A stretch of DNA of 64,000 nucleotides from Dromaius novaehollandiae (taxonomy: Eukaryota; Chordata; Aves; Casuariiformes; Dromaiidae): assembly GCF_036370855.1 (NCBI RefSeq), contig NC_088098.1, positions 141,380,721 to 141,444,720 on the forward strand, read 5' to 3'. Within the stretch, counting starts at the first letter, position 1; every line of letters begins with the position of its first letter. Positions 35,901 to 47,750 of this stretch are shown piece after piece. The notes under the pieces were generated by a model. That model was not told the DNA's origin. It did no database searches and worked only from the letters and a program-made list of their open reading frames with translations. The position numbers and the translations under genes are program-made.

Positions 35901-37794
35901 CTCAGCAGAATTGTGTGGGAATCTGTTGATCTTAAGAAGACTAGGGCAATTTACACGCACAGAAAAGAGCAGAACTTCTCTAGTTTTGCAAATGGACAAA
36001 TGAATTTGGTTAACACACAACAAATCACATTGTCCCAAATGAAAACAAACATACAGAGCAACCATTAAAAGCCTTACCTCAAAAGCTACAAATTTAACTC
36101 AGAACAAATCCAAACTAAATCTGTCATGTTTCAACTGCCTTTTTCCCAGGTGTATTGATTTCTTGATTGTATGCTCCTCTTACTATGTATCTTTTTCCAG
36201 GTTTATGCCTTGAGCTTTGCTTCTCAATTCATGTTTTCATAGCCTTTGGCTTTTTTTATCAACCACTACTGTTGTAACTGAGGTCTTGTTTTTCACATGA
36301 ATTTACAGCTGTGGGGTACTATTCATCTATCTTAGTTTGGGCTCTCTAAACTTAGGTAAATCTTAGTTGCTTCCTCAGCCTCTCTTTAACAACAATACCA
36401 GAAAATAACTTGTTACTCAGGCTGACATTCATTGTAATTTAAGAAGGGACAAATAATTCTAATTGTCTAATTCTTGCTACTAATTAAGTAAATCAAGAGT
36501 CATTAGCTCAGACTCCGAGGTCTAGCTTTTAGATGCTGAAGAACATGAAATTCACCTCTTAATTTCCATTTTTACTAGGCCTGAATGCCTTTCATAAGAA
36601 ATCGATAATAATAAAAACTCCTTAGTGATTTTCATAGTTTTTTTTTCACTTTTCAAGGCAAAAGTTTTTCAGAGTTTTGTTGTTCTGTTGCTTTTTTTTA
36701 TATATTCCTTTAACATTTTTTTTGAGGGTACGTCTAGGAGGAGAGATGGGGCATCAGTGTTACAAACATTGCTCTGCCTATAGCTGGAAGGTTCTTTAGA
36801 AAGGTGTATGTAAAGTGGGTCAGGCCACGCAATCTGCTTCCCAGATTTTTGTAGCTTTTTTTCCTATGGAGCTTTTCCCCAGGATCTTTTCATTCTTAAC
36901 TTTTTATTCTTTGCTCTTGGCTCTGGAACTTGTATTGTCCCAGAAGAGCACAGCTGTCAGTTTTCAAATCAAAATTCAGTTTTTAATATAGCTGTGTCTC
37001 AACACATTAATATGGATAACACTAAGAGAAATCCACTTCTCAGTGAGAAGAACAATGATCAATAATACTCAAGATGAGGGGTGAATATGTATATATTCAC
37101 ATGTATCTATGTCTCCAGCAGTAAGAGGTTTGTGGGGGATTTCAGCTGACTACTCTGACTTTCAGCAGGACTTGTCATGCAGATCCTCAGTCATCTGGAA
37201 TACTTTTGGAAATGCTTCATGCTTTCCCCCTCAAGCATGCTCTCAGACTCTCATTCATCACTGCCTTCTGGCACAAGCCTACGTGGGATCTGCAGTCCAC
37301 TCAACCTACGCAGCCAGAAAGCTTAACACACATCATGAGTAGCGCATTTTGGAAATTGCCAATTCTCCTTTTCCCATTGGAGTCAGTCTTTTACCCATGT
37401 AACTGCCACATTCAGAGGTCGAATGCCTTTATTATGAGCATTTATTGCCAACAGTGTTTTCTGCACTGTGCCATATATAACACTGCAGGGTCTTCTCTAG
37501 GGACAAAGTATGTTGTTCTGTAGCTCATGGCAGCCAGTGAGACTGAAAGGATATTTTGCCATTTTTTACGGCAAAATATCTTCTTGGGCTTTAGAGCTAC
37601 AACAAGAAAAATAGGAATGTCTTTTGAACTAGACAGTGCAATCATCACAGGTCCCTACCAGAGCAGGGTTTTTATTTGTTTTGCATGTGCTAATCTTGTG
37701 GACACGATTCTAGATACTTCCTCAAAATAGCTATCAATACTTATATTACTCTTTGCAGTTTGCTTTTTTTCTGGGGAGCCTGTTGTCTCTCTCT

Positions 37795-37895
37795 ATTTTA
37801 AGAAGGGGAAATAGGGTCACAGAGAAAGAGTAACATGTCCCTTGTTATGCAATAAGCACATGACAGATTCAGAAACAAAACCTGCATCTTCAAAC
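37795..37895 (-). mobile_element. MIR SINE relic, antisense
   Basis: AAGAAGGGGAAATAGGGTCA, then CAGAGAAAGAGTAACATGTC and a CAGATTCAGAAACAAAACCT stretch, follow the reverse-complement MIR core order (GAAACTGAGGCACAGAGAGG, AAGTNACTTGCCCAAG, CAGGATTCGAACCCAG). It is an ancient tRNA-derived element, diverged but recognisable by block order. Confidence 0.65.
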
Positions 37896-40800
37896 AGTGC
37901 ACTGTCTGTGTCCAGATGCAACATCCTGTAAAACGATGGTGCCTTGGAAGCAGTATCAGTGAAGCAGGTTTTATAGTGGTGGACTATCATATCCTGGAGG
38001 TGTATTGTAAATGTATCAATGCAACTGCATAGTGACAGTGAGCTCAAAAAGTCTATGGAAACCTATACTAAAAAGCAGTAGGTGTATTGTTCATCATCAA
38101 CCTCTTTGTAGACAAAATTTGAAGGTATTTGCAAAAACTTGAGATTAACAGTGCTATTTCTCTGTTTTGCTCTTCATTTACTATCAGTTGGCATGCTAAC
38201 CACCTGTGAATTACTTATTTTCTCTTATTGTTCTTTACAGGTAAAGTATTTGAAGTGAGCTTATAGTCATTTGCTCCACATTAATTCTCAGTGTCACAGA
38301 TAAGCTTTTCATCAATTCACTGCAAGACACAACAGTGTTCTGGAATAGCTAATGAAGAAGAGATCAAGGTTGGGTTTGACAAATGTAGTATAGTTACTGT
38401 AACATTAGCTAGTGGTAAACAGTCTTCTCCTAGCAAATCAAAATAAGAACATCTAAAGGAGCTATTTTCCAACAATGTGAACTAAAAGGGAAACTTAGAA
38501 ATAGCTATTTTTAATCTACCAGTGATGGATGTCATTATTTTAACAATGTTAAATTATTTTATAAGGGGCTATCACTTCATTTCAGTGAATTGCTACTTAC
38601 TTGGCAGCCCTAGTCACCCTGCTGGGATGAAACACACATTAATTGTCATATTTGGTCAGAACGAAAGTCTGTCTAATCCAGTGTATCATTTACAAATGTA
38701 GCCAGGACCAGATCCTTCTCATGAAGATTAAGGAAATCCCATGATCTTGGAACATAAACAGTTTCCCTGTGTGTTTTATAAAAGTTTACTGTCAACTTTG
38801 ATGCAATTTTAACAATGTAGTGGCCAAAGTACTGGAAGACAAAATAAAAAGTGCATTACAGTAATGTTATTGCCAATGAACATCATATGCATTTCATTTT
38901 CATTAGAAATAGTGTTGGATTTGGTATCTGAGAATATGAGATGAATATTAACCCAGATACTTGATTTTTACTGTCTAAGTTGCTAAACTAGCAACTAATT
39001 TATTTCAATTTATTAGTAATATATATTTTTCCTATTACAGTGGTCACCTTGATATCCCAAATGAGATCAGTATGTCCTGCTCAACAAAGAAGTGATAAGC
39101 TAAAAGGCATGGCAGAAAAGAAAGAGGGTAAACAGTTGTTGTAAAGCATCGTGATCAACTCAGGGCAGAATTAGGACCAGAATAAACATCCTAGGTCCTC
39201 TGTCAGGTGGGCCTCACTGCTTCTCTGCAAGAGCTGGTCATGATGTCCGAGAGTACAGTCACTCCTTCACTCACCCCCTCCTACTGCAATACAATCCTAT
39301 TCCTTTGAGTTTTAAAGACCCCTACTGCCCTTTTCTGTCTCCAGATCCAATTTTGGAGATGAGCCACTGTCACTGGCAGTAATACTAGGCTTAGTCATTG
39401 CTTGTGCTTTGTTTGGAGATGGATCTTTTTTATTAGAAGTGAAGGAATAGGCATCAGTACCAGAAAATAATACAGAGGAGGAAGATTAGGCCACAAACAG
39501 TTCATTTGACAACTGACACATCTGGAGTTAGGTGCTATGAGGTGCTCTTACTGGGTGGTGTTAAATTGTCTGATTTGGCTTACAGCTCTCAGAGTTTACA
39601 GAATTGCCTTGCAAGAGCATCCCATTGCAATCCTTTTCTATTTGTTTCTTTCCCACCTGAACTGACTTCCCTCTAGAATATGTCAGCTTCACTGGGGAAA
39701 CTCTTTAACTAGTAACAATTCAAACTGACCCATCAACAATATTAATAATCTTTATTAACAGAGTTTGTGTGTGTGTTTTTTCCCTGTATTTTCTTTTTAC
39801 AAATTCATTCAGTAGTCCTCTTCAAATTTGCAACATTTCACTGCATCAGCAGCTATGGAGAACAGTCAGTCAAAATATTTACAAGCACTACTGAGCTATC
39901 CATCCCATATTCCTGCCAAGATAAGATTGGTCCAAATACTGTAGTTTTCATGAAATTATCCAGTCTAGTTTTTTTTTTTTGAAATAATATCTTAATCCAT
40001 AAATAAGATTTTCTATATAACAGTGACTCATTTGCTAGCTGTAAGGTTGGTGAAACTTGTAAAGATTTCTGATCTTTAGAGGATAAGACCTAAGTTCAGA
40101 AGTCTTTGGTACTCCTAGGGATATAATGTGATGAAAGTTGCTCTCAGTGCTTGTGAGGAGAGGAAGGGCAAGAAAATCTTTTTATGATGCGGTCTTTTGA
40201 ATATTTTGGGGGGCTATGACAGGATAATTGCCTGTCAGGTTCCCAAAATCCTGTTGAACTTCTTCCTTTAAAGCACAAGAGAGGAGTTCTGTGCTATTTT
40301 CACCCAGTGTCTGCAATTTATGAATGTTTGTGCCTGGGTTAGAAATGCATATATGCAACTCAAGCAATCATTTTTGACAATTTTTTAGGTTAAGTAGCGA
40401 AAGAGAGGAATCTTTTTTCTTTCTCCTTCTTCCTTGTTTTTTTTGTTGTTTGTTTTTTTGTTTTTTTGTTTTTTTGTTTTTAACATAGCTATTCCCAAAT
40501 TTCTGCTGTGGTTCTGAAGCAAAATGATATAATTTCTGATCTACTCCACTAGACAAACCCCAAACTCCAGACTGTAGAAACATAACACTTATTTCTTTCA
40601 CTGATTAGATGTGAACTTTTATTTCAACAGTATTCTGCATACCACTATTGTTTTAGGAGCTTAATCGTATTAATTTTATTTCAATAATTTTTTTTATCTT
40701 TGTCCTACACAAATAAAATCTCTGCAATTTACCTTGACAGCTCTAGTCATATCCAGATTATTTTCATTTTCTAACCAGTGAAGCCTGTCTTTGAGTTCAG

Positions 40801-43800
40801 GCAGTTGTTTTGGGAGATTGCATTTTGGGGTATTCTTCAGCCCTTTTCTTCTTTCACTATGTGAAAGAGGGAGAAGAAATTCATAGTCAAAATTATTTGA
40901 CTGCAAAAATATACACAATTGCAAATTTATGGTGGATTTAACCTACTCTACAGCTGGATAAACAGCTGCTATACATTTATACTACTGTGGACTCCATTTT
41001 TTCTTCAGGTCCGAACTCCAGTCATCCATACTCTGATTATGTCAGTTGACATTCAGTTTCAACTCTTTAGTGAGCCAACTGGCAGGGAAACTACAGATGG
41101 CATTCAAGTTTTGTCGCAGCAGACCCTATGTATGATGACCAGAACTATACTACTTAAAGCCAGTTCACAGAGCTCCTCTCATGGCTTCCCATGCCCTGAA
41201 GCCCAAACTTTTTGCCAAATTGTCAATGCTTGCCTTGACCTTGGCTTCTTTCTGCAGAAGTCCATACATGATGGGCTTCAGGGCAGCACTTTATTTTCTG
41301 CAGAAGGTCTCTGCCTACCATGGCTTATGTAAGGAGGATGATAATTTCTATCACAGAGAAAACCAACATCCTCACTCCTACTTTGAATGCACCCATAGCT
41401 GAGAGCACAGCATTACTGGGATGAAATTTTATGGCAGCAAATGAAGACTATCTCCTAGGATCTCCTAGGATCCTGTGTCTAAACCAACAGGGGAGCCATA
41501 TAGAATTTTATTTTAAATTCAGGAAGGTTTATTTTCTGCCACGTTCTTCTCTATCTTTGATGACCTACACACAGTGAATAGCAGGGGATCTACAACAAAC
41601 ATCTCAGATCTCAGGCAACTTTAGCTAAGTTCCAGGGCAAGTTCCAGATGAATCCTCAGTGAATGGGATTCCCAGAATTCAAAGAATGAAAAGAAGAGCC
41701 TTTCACCCAGCCTGAAGTCCCAGAAGAGCGAACTTTTAGGATGCTAAGGTTTCAGAGTCAATTACTCAAGACATCCTTCAGGACCACATTCACTTCTCTC
41801 ATGGCCCACATAAACACATTGCTGTGCATAATCATTCTGACATTTGTAGAAGAATAGATATAGATGTATCAGCTCTTGGTAGGAGAAGTGCTTTATGAGA
41901 TATTGACTGGTTTGTAGGATGTGGCCTCTAGGACGTAAGAACCATTAAGACACATTGTTCATGGCATTCACGCCTCCTCAGCAAACTGTATCTTCATCAC
42001 TTATGAGATGTCATGAGAAGCAAAAGTTCTAGGCTAAGGATATGAGTGGGGGGAAACCTGTTCTGATTAGTAAGGCTGCACATATCCCAAAGAAATTACA
42101 TCTTTCTCATCTTTTGTAAGGGACTCTTGAACTTGGTGGGGCTAATGTTTCATTATGCCAGAGGTGTGTATCTGTGCTGACCAACCAATATGTAACACTT
42201 TCAGAATGGAATCACAGCAGGAAATATCATTAGCGCAACATTTATATAACAAGGCTGGTCCTGACGATGCAATGACTGATCTGTTTCTAGAAGGGATCTA
42301 TCCATGTGCCTCTTCACCCCACCATTACCTTCTCTAGCCAAGGGTTTGTCCTAAGCCCAAATCCTCCCCATAATTCCTATTGTTGTCTAGACCTATTATG
42401 GAGAAAAGAAAGGGCCCTAATGGGACTTGTTTCAGGCCATTCCTGGCAGCAGGAATAGCAACAATCAGAATAATTGCAGTGTGGTTCCTGAGGCAGGAGA
42501 GTTCTTTATAAAGAAGAGTCTAGAAGCTCAAGAACTGTGCAAAATGGTGGTTATTCATGTAAACATTCGTGCACTAGAAATTTCTGATGCAGAAGGAGCT
42601 GCAAGATAGCTGATGAGCCAAAGTTCATGTCTGCTGAAATACAGGGTGTACAAAAATGGCATGAGTGAGGATTAGGTAATGTCTATAATGTAAATATAAT
42701 TGGCTTGAGGCGCTAAGTTCTACAAACACCAATAATCTCATGCAGCTACCAGTGGCAGTATAGGAATAGTCTATAAGGTAAATCAATATTTGTTTGTATC
42801 AAGCCGTACCTTAAATTCTTTTTTACTGACCACTAATCTTAAGAGCATTCTATTTCCCTTTAGATGTGTTTTTGCTGTAGTGAGTTGAGAAGTACAGAAT
42901 ATATCGGGAGAAAGTCTGTACTTTGAAGAGTGCTATCAGTAGAAGATAACTGAATCTTAATTATTTTTATGGGTTTGGCAAGTCTATTCTTGCAGGTAAG
43001 CAAGCAGATGATCCTCTCGTGGTGAACTTCAATTGCTGGTGTGTAGTTGAGGCTGACTGGAAAGTGGCTTGATGGGGAAAATTGTGAGTTTGCCAGAAGA
43101 ATGATTTGGGGTAGGATTTTTAAATATGAAAAAGAGTTCAGTAAAAATTACCAAGGATAATGGTTAATATGACAGAGCTACAGGCTGTCAGAAAAAGTTC
43201 TGTTTTAAACATGGTTGAGTTATTGTTTAAATTCTATCTTGCATCACCATAAATCAAGACAGTTTCTGTCTTTCTTTATGGGAAGAAGACAACACACTGC
43301 TTTACTGATTATTAAAGAGAACAAATGGTACTATTAAGGCCCTAGCCTTCTTTGGAGATGGTGTAGGGAGTTCATATGTGGAACTTAATTCTGTTCAGGC
43401 TTGCATATCCTCCAGAGTTAATCACAGTTAGTATCATTTTGTATATTACCCACAGAGTGATAGCACTGTAAGAGGACTGAGACAACACAAATAAAGAAAA
43501 AGTAGGAAAAGAGTGGTCTTTATTTGACTTGGTTTCTTCCTCAATCTACTTTGTCTTCTTGAAGGCAATTTGTGGCTGCCCAAAGAGATCAATCTCTGTA
43601 CACTGACCACAGGGTTCCTGGGCTTTTGTTGGTTTTGTATTAGAACTTAAGGGTCAGAAAGGGCATAGCAGTTTTTGTGTGTTTTTTTTTTCCCCCAGAG
43701 ACGAGAGAAAATGACCTATTTCCTCTGTCAACCTTAAAAACATTCCTTTTACGTTAAGCCAATCAACTGTAATACAGTTGAAGTCATAGCTTAGATTTGT

Positions 43801-43834
43801 GATTCTTGATTCTTTCCTTCATCCAGCCCAAAAC
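37896..43834. other. Non-coding DNA, nothing recognised
   Basis: About 6 kb with no supported gene. It holds the G/T-rich simple repeat at 40436-40481 and a short tandem repeat of TCTCCTAGGA at about 41450-41471. A 137-codon open frame at 40919-41332 has no motif I recognise. A faint receptor-like reading on the minus strand near 41180-41440 was considered and not accepted. Confidence 0.5.
40436..40481. repeat. G(T)n simple repeat
   Basis: Runs of T separated by single G (GTTTTTTT units). Low-complexity sequence. Confidence 0.85.
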
Positions 43835-43915
43835 CTGCAGTGTGATCTGGGGCAAATCACTTAACCTTCTTTTGCCTTAGTTTACTGAGCTGTAAAATCC
43901 ATACTATGACACTAT
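43835..43915 (+). mobile_element. MIR SINE relic, sense
   Basis: GTGTGATCTGGGGCAAATCA, CTTAACCTTCTTTTGCCTTA and GTTTACTGAGCTGTAAAATC follow the MIR core order TGTGACCTTGGGCAAGTCAC, TTAACCTCTCTGAGCCTCAG, TTTCCTCATCTGTAAAATGG. The match is clear across about 75 bases. Confidence 0.8.
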
Positions 43916-45895
43916 TTTTCCTTCCTATGACAATTATTATTCAAATGAATATTATTTCATATCAAATTGATTATTACATTGAAGAATGTTACTGATTTGA
44001 AATAATCTTTATAACTGTTGTTAAGATTGTCAAGTACCTTTTGTAGCTAATATATTATCAATTTTATTATTTTGTTGTTCCTGAATCTTTTTATATTTCA
44101 TAAATACACTGCATCTGTGATATATCAAGAGAGTCATGATACTGTTGAATAGGCTCCTATCACTCACAGAGAGCTCAGACAATTTGTACATGATGTCTTG
44201 TGTTAAAATGCTTGTATTTATAGTCTGCCAATAAGAACCTTTGTTTTTTTGCTAAAGCCAGTGGAAGACTATAAAGACACATCTTTTCTTAATTTTTACT
44301 TTTAAGGGTTTACTCCAAAACAAATTTTGTACTTAGTTCTGGCTTCTACACAGCTTTCTTGAATATCTTCCAGACAGAGAGCTCATCAGACAGTGCTGGT
44401 GATTCTAAGAAGAAGGCTGAAAATCTCAGCATCCTGGATTGACTCAGTGGCTTCGTTAGATATGCTTAAATCTACTCACATCAGGACTAAGCTTTCTACA
44501 GAAAACTTTGACAGGACAACACGATTACTCTAAAACAGGCAACCACTTATTTACTGATAAACCAAAGTTTTTGAGTCAGAAAGTCATATTATTCTTTGTC
44601 ACCTATAGAGCAGAACAGAGTCCAAAATTCATGAAGTATTTGTTTCGAAGTATTCTTTTTCTCTGGTAAATTCCACTTTAACTAGTTTGTCTCTATAGTT
44701 CTGTAAAATTATTGGATGCAAATACTATACTGATAAGTTTGGATGCCTCTCTGTGACATGATCTGAGACACAACTATTCTGCAGTGCATCTTTGTCTTTG
44801 GAAAATCTTTTTCTGCTTTGAATAAACTCAATTTAAAAGAATTGATAGGTTTACCTAATAGTAATTCATTTCTATGACAGTATTAATCATGGTACAATGC
44901 AATAAAATGTGCACTATATTTGCTGGAAGATACTACAAAGGTAATACTCTTATTTGCTATAAAATTACTATTTGTATAATTCATTACTATTGTGTGGTCA
45001 ATACAAATAGAAATGCAAGAATACAAAAAGTATATATAAAATCATATTTCATGCTTTATATAGTTAAAAGAACAATATCACAAGTTAAAACTCTATCCTT
45101 GTTAATATTATATGTAACATCAATAGATCTTCTGTGGATCAGAGTTTCTTGACATGATTTTTTCACATTACAAATACAAATACATATTTGCAAGAAATAC
45201 AGTGTGTCTGGTTGTCCTTGACAGCAACACACATTGAATTTAGAGGATAGAGCCACATGCCTGTGAGAGGATTCTGGCAATATTCCATGTAACTCATGAG
45301 ATATTCAGAATTAGCCTTGCACTGTACATTGTTCGCTGTCCTTCACTTCTTTAACTACCAGCACCAAGTGCCACAGTAGGTGGAGATTTTCTCTTCCTCT
45401 AGATCTCTTTTCTTCTCTGAAATATCTTTATTTAGCACTTTTTTTTTCCTAAGTGAAAATATTCCTAAGAGAAAAACAGGACCGTCAAAGCATATCTCAA
45501 GCAATGTTAAACAGCAAATGGATGATAGAAAAGTGATCCTTAAAATAAGTACTCAGAAAAACATTCTCAGTGTATTAATTCTGGCACTCTTCAGTAAATG
45601 ATGGAGATTAATGAGAAATAAATTAATATGTTTTTAGAAAATGCAGCATTATGGAGAAATGTTCCTTGTAGGTGGAATTTGATTTTGTGTTACAAATGCT
45701 ACTTTACTTTAACTTTAGGTTAAAACAATAGCAGCATCAGGTTAAAATATTCAGATTCATTTATCTTTAAAAAGTCCTAATACTACTATTAATAAATGGA
45801 AAATTAACTTCTTTCTTCAAACCCATTTGAAAGGTTTCTGGAGAAGGAGGGGACTAGAACTAAAAAAAGAAGTCCAGCACAATTCTTATTTAAGT
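43916..45895. other. Non-coding DNA, nothing recognised
   Basis: A+T-rich stretch with no supported gene or repeat. The open frames at 44874-45152 and 45056-45280 lie on opposite strands and overlap, with no motif. Confidence 0.5.
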
Positions 45896-45970
45896 TACAT
45901 TTGAGCAGAAGGTGGGACTAAATAACCTCCTGAAGTCATTCCAAACTGAATTATCTTATGATCCTATCAT
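45896..45970 (+). mobile_element. CR1 LINE tail fragment, sense
   Basis: GAGCAGAAGGTGGGACTAAA, TAACCTCCTGAAGTCATTCC and AACTGAATTATCTTATGATC keep the order of the CR1 3' end (GAGCAGGGGGTTGGACTAGA, TGACCTCCAGAGGTCCCTTC, then ATTCTATGATTC repeats). Diverged and 5'-truncated, as CR1 copies usually are. Confidence 0.7.
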
Positions 45971-46279
45971 TTATATATGATTTTTTACTGATTGTAAACA
46001 CAGACCCTTTTATCTGTTGGAAGATGCTTGAATTACCATTAAATTTTGATAAATATCCTATACGGCTGACATCAGAGAACTTATGTACACCATTTTTTAA
46101 CACAACATTTTTAGTGCACCATTTAGTACACCATTTATTAATGCTGTATTCAAATTGCAATACTGACATCACCATCTCTTTCCAGGGTCTCTGCAAGGCC
46201 CAATTAAAATGTTCATGACCATCTATGCTCTATGAATATGGGAACATGAAACTCATGGTAATCCTAATAGAAGAAGTGT
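45971..46279. other. Spacer between two CR1 pieces
   Basis: A+T-rich, unrecognised. It might be the 5' part of the second CR1 or unrelated host sequence. Short overlapping frames on both strands are treated as chance. Confidence 0.4.
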
Positions 46280-46838
46280 TTGTTCCCTTCTATTTGGTCA
46301 TGGTCAGATTGCTTGTGCAATAGTGTGTCCTGTTTTGGACCCTGAATGTGAGTGAGAGATTGAGAAACTGGTAAAAGTCCAGGAGACTAAACCATTAGTA
46401 CAGTTAGGGGGCTTTAGCATACAGATATATAAGGTGAACTAAGGGCCCCAGCATTGTTTAACATACAGAAGAGATAACTAAGGAGGGATCTTACTGCAGT
46501 CTTCCATTACCTAAAAGGGTGTTATAGAGAAGATAGAACCAAATTCTTCTCACAGATGCACAGTTAAAGCATAAGAGGCAACAGTCACAACTCACAAGAA
46601 GAGAAATTCCAGATGGACATAAAGGGAAAATAAAAAAAAATCTTCACTGTGAGTAGCACTGAGGACAGGAGTGGATTGCCTGGATTGCCTGTGGAATCTC
46701 TGTCCTTTGAGGTTTTCAATACTTGACTGGTCATGGCTGTGAGCAAACTGATCTAACATTGAAACTGGCTTTGCTCTGAGCAGGAAATTGGACTAGGTCC
46801 CTTCCAACCTACCTTATTCTGTGATTTTGTGATTCTGA
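46280..46838 (+). mobile_element. CR1 LINE 3' fragment, sense
   Basis: Ends in AGGTCCCTTCCAACCTACCT followed by TATTCTGTGATTTTGTGATT, the CR1 tail of short ATTCTRTG-like units. Upstream blocks include TTTGAGGTTTTCAATACTTG with GACTGGTCATGGCTGTGAGC, matching the CR1 3' untranslated region order. It is 5'-truncated and non-coding. The left limit is uncertain. Confidence 0.82.
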
Positions 46839-47136
46839 ACAATATGCCCCACCACTTCTTCCAGAAGTGGGTAAGTGAGGGAACAAAGGGAAAGGAAGAA
46901 AAACAAGTTACGGAAAGTTGGAAAAAGAGTAGGTTAGAGGCAGAAGACAGCATCAAATCACTTGACCATTGAAGTCAAGACCGAGCAGCTGACGTGAGTT
47001 TATCTGAGTTTATCTCAGTTAATCCAAGAATTTACTATAGTATTGATAATAGTTTGGAAAATAATTCTTAGGTGAAATCATACAAAACTTTAATGTGATA
47101 TCCTTGTTTATTTATTTTTTAATATAACATGCAGTT
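46839..47136. other. Spacer, nothing recognised
   Basis: Unrecognised sequence with a short tandem GAGTTTATCT repeat near 46996-47015. CAGTT at 47132-47136 is the candidate left duplication of the LTR that follows. Confidence 0.5.
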
Positions 47137-47745
47137 TGTGACTGACTAATAACCCCTACAATGGAAGAAGGCTCAGACAGCAAGGTGCCCCATGAAGTTT
47201 AGGAATAATGTAGGATGCGGCTTTTTAATCCTTGCTGTTGCACAGAGAACTGACTTTATCTCAACACAAAGGGAAACGGAGGGTGACCTTTGTTTTAGAT
47301 AAGCAGCCATAGCTGTTAATTGGACCAGATGTAAATGTCTCCCTTAGTTAGCCAGACCAGCATGAGGGAAGTGCATAAGTGTATATGTGGCTCAGCCCAG
47401 CACAGAGTATAAAACCTCAACAACTAACAAAGGAATTTTGAAGAGAGCAACAGGCTTCAGCTGGCTTCAGCCCACGTATTCCTTTCCAGCGACTGGGGAC
47501 ACCCAGCATCATGACAGTGAGAATATTATAGAGACCGGTAATTGGCAATCGCATTGGTATTGTGATTGAACTGTATAAGTGTACACTTGTACTGTGATTT
47601 TAGTACATTGCTGAATCACTTTTCTAAATCAAAAATCCCGTGTAACATCAAATATCTTCAAAATAAACTTTTATGTTAAACTTTGCACTCTCCATATGTG
47701 TGGAATATCTAAAAGAACCTGGTTAGAGAGTACGGGACGCTGAAA
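47137..47745 (+). mobile_element. Probable solo LTR
   Basis: Begins TGTGACTGACTAATAACCCC. It has TATAAAA at 47408-47414 and AATAAA at 47662-47667, a spacing suited to U3-R-U5, and then an unusual CGGGACGCTGAAA end. CAGTT precedes it (47132-47136) and follows it (47746-47750), a possible 5-bp target duplication, although the element then ends in AAA rather than CA; ending at 47747 would give CA but a shorter duplication. No retroviral interior adjoins, so it would be an LTR left by recombination. Family unassigned; ERV-L-like by the duplication size (inference). Confidence 0.55.
47408..47414 (+). promoter_or_regulatory. TATA box of the solo LTR
   Basis: TATAAAA in GAGTATAAAACCTC about 270 bp into the element, with AATAAA about 250 bp further on. 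The arrangement is that of an LTR promoter; activity not shown. Confidence 0.5.
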
Positions 47746-47750
47746 CAGTT

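Larger units (their letters stand above)
26621..37794. other. Non-coding DNA, nothing recognised beyond small repeats
   Basis: About 11 kb with no supported gene. It contains the hairpin at 27731-27760, a T run at 28463-28485, C-rich tracts at about 28970-28988 and 30343-30358, and the tandem duplication at 32935-32984. All open frames are short and motif-free. Confidence 0.5.

Noticed and set aside
40919..41332. 137-codon open frame
   Set aside because: No domain recognised; a second overlapping frame covers part of it.
41180..41440. Receptor-like reading on the minus strand (a K-P-I-M-Y-G-L-L segment resembling a seventh-helix N-P-x-x-Y)
   Set aside because: Only one short block fits, frames are broken and the upstream helices could not be matched. 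Not enough to call an olfactory-receptor pseudogene.
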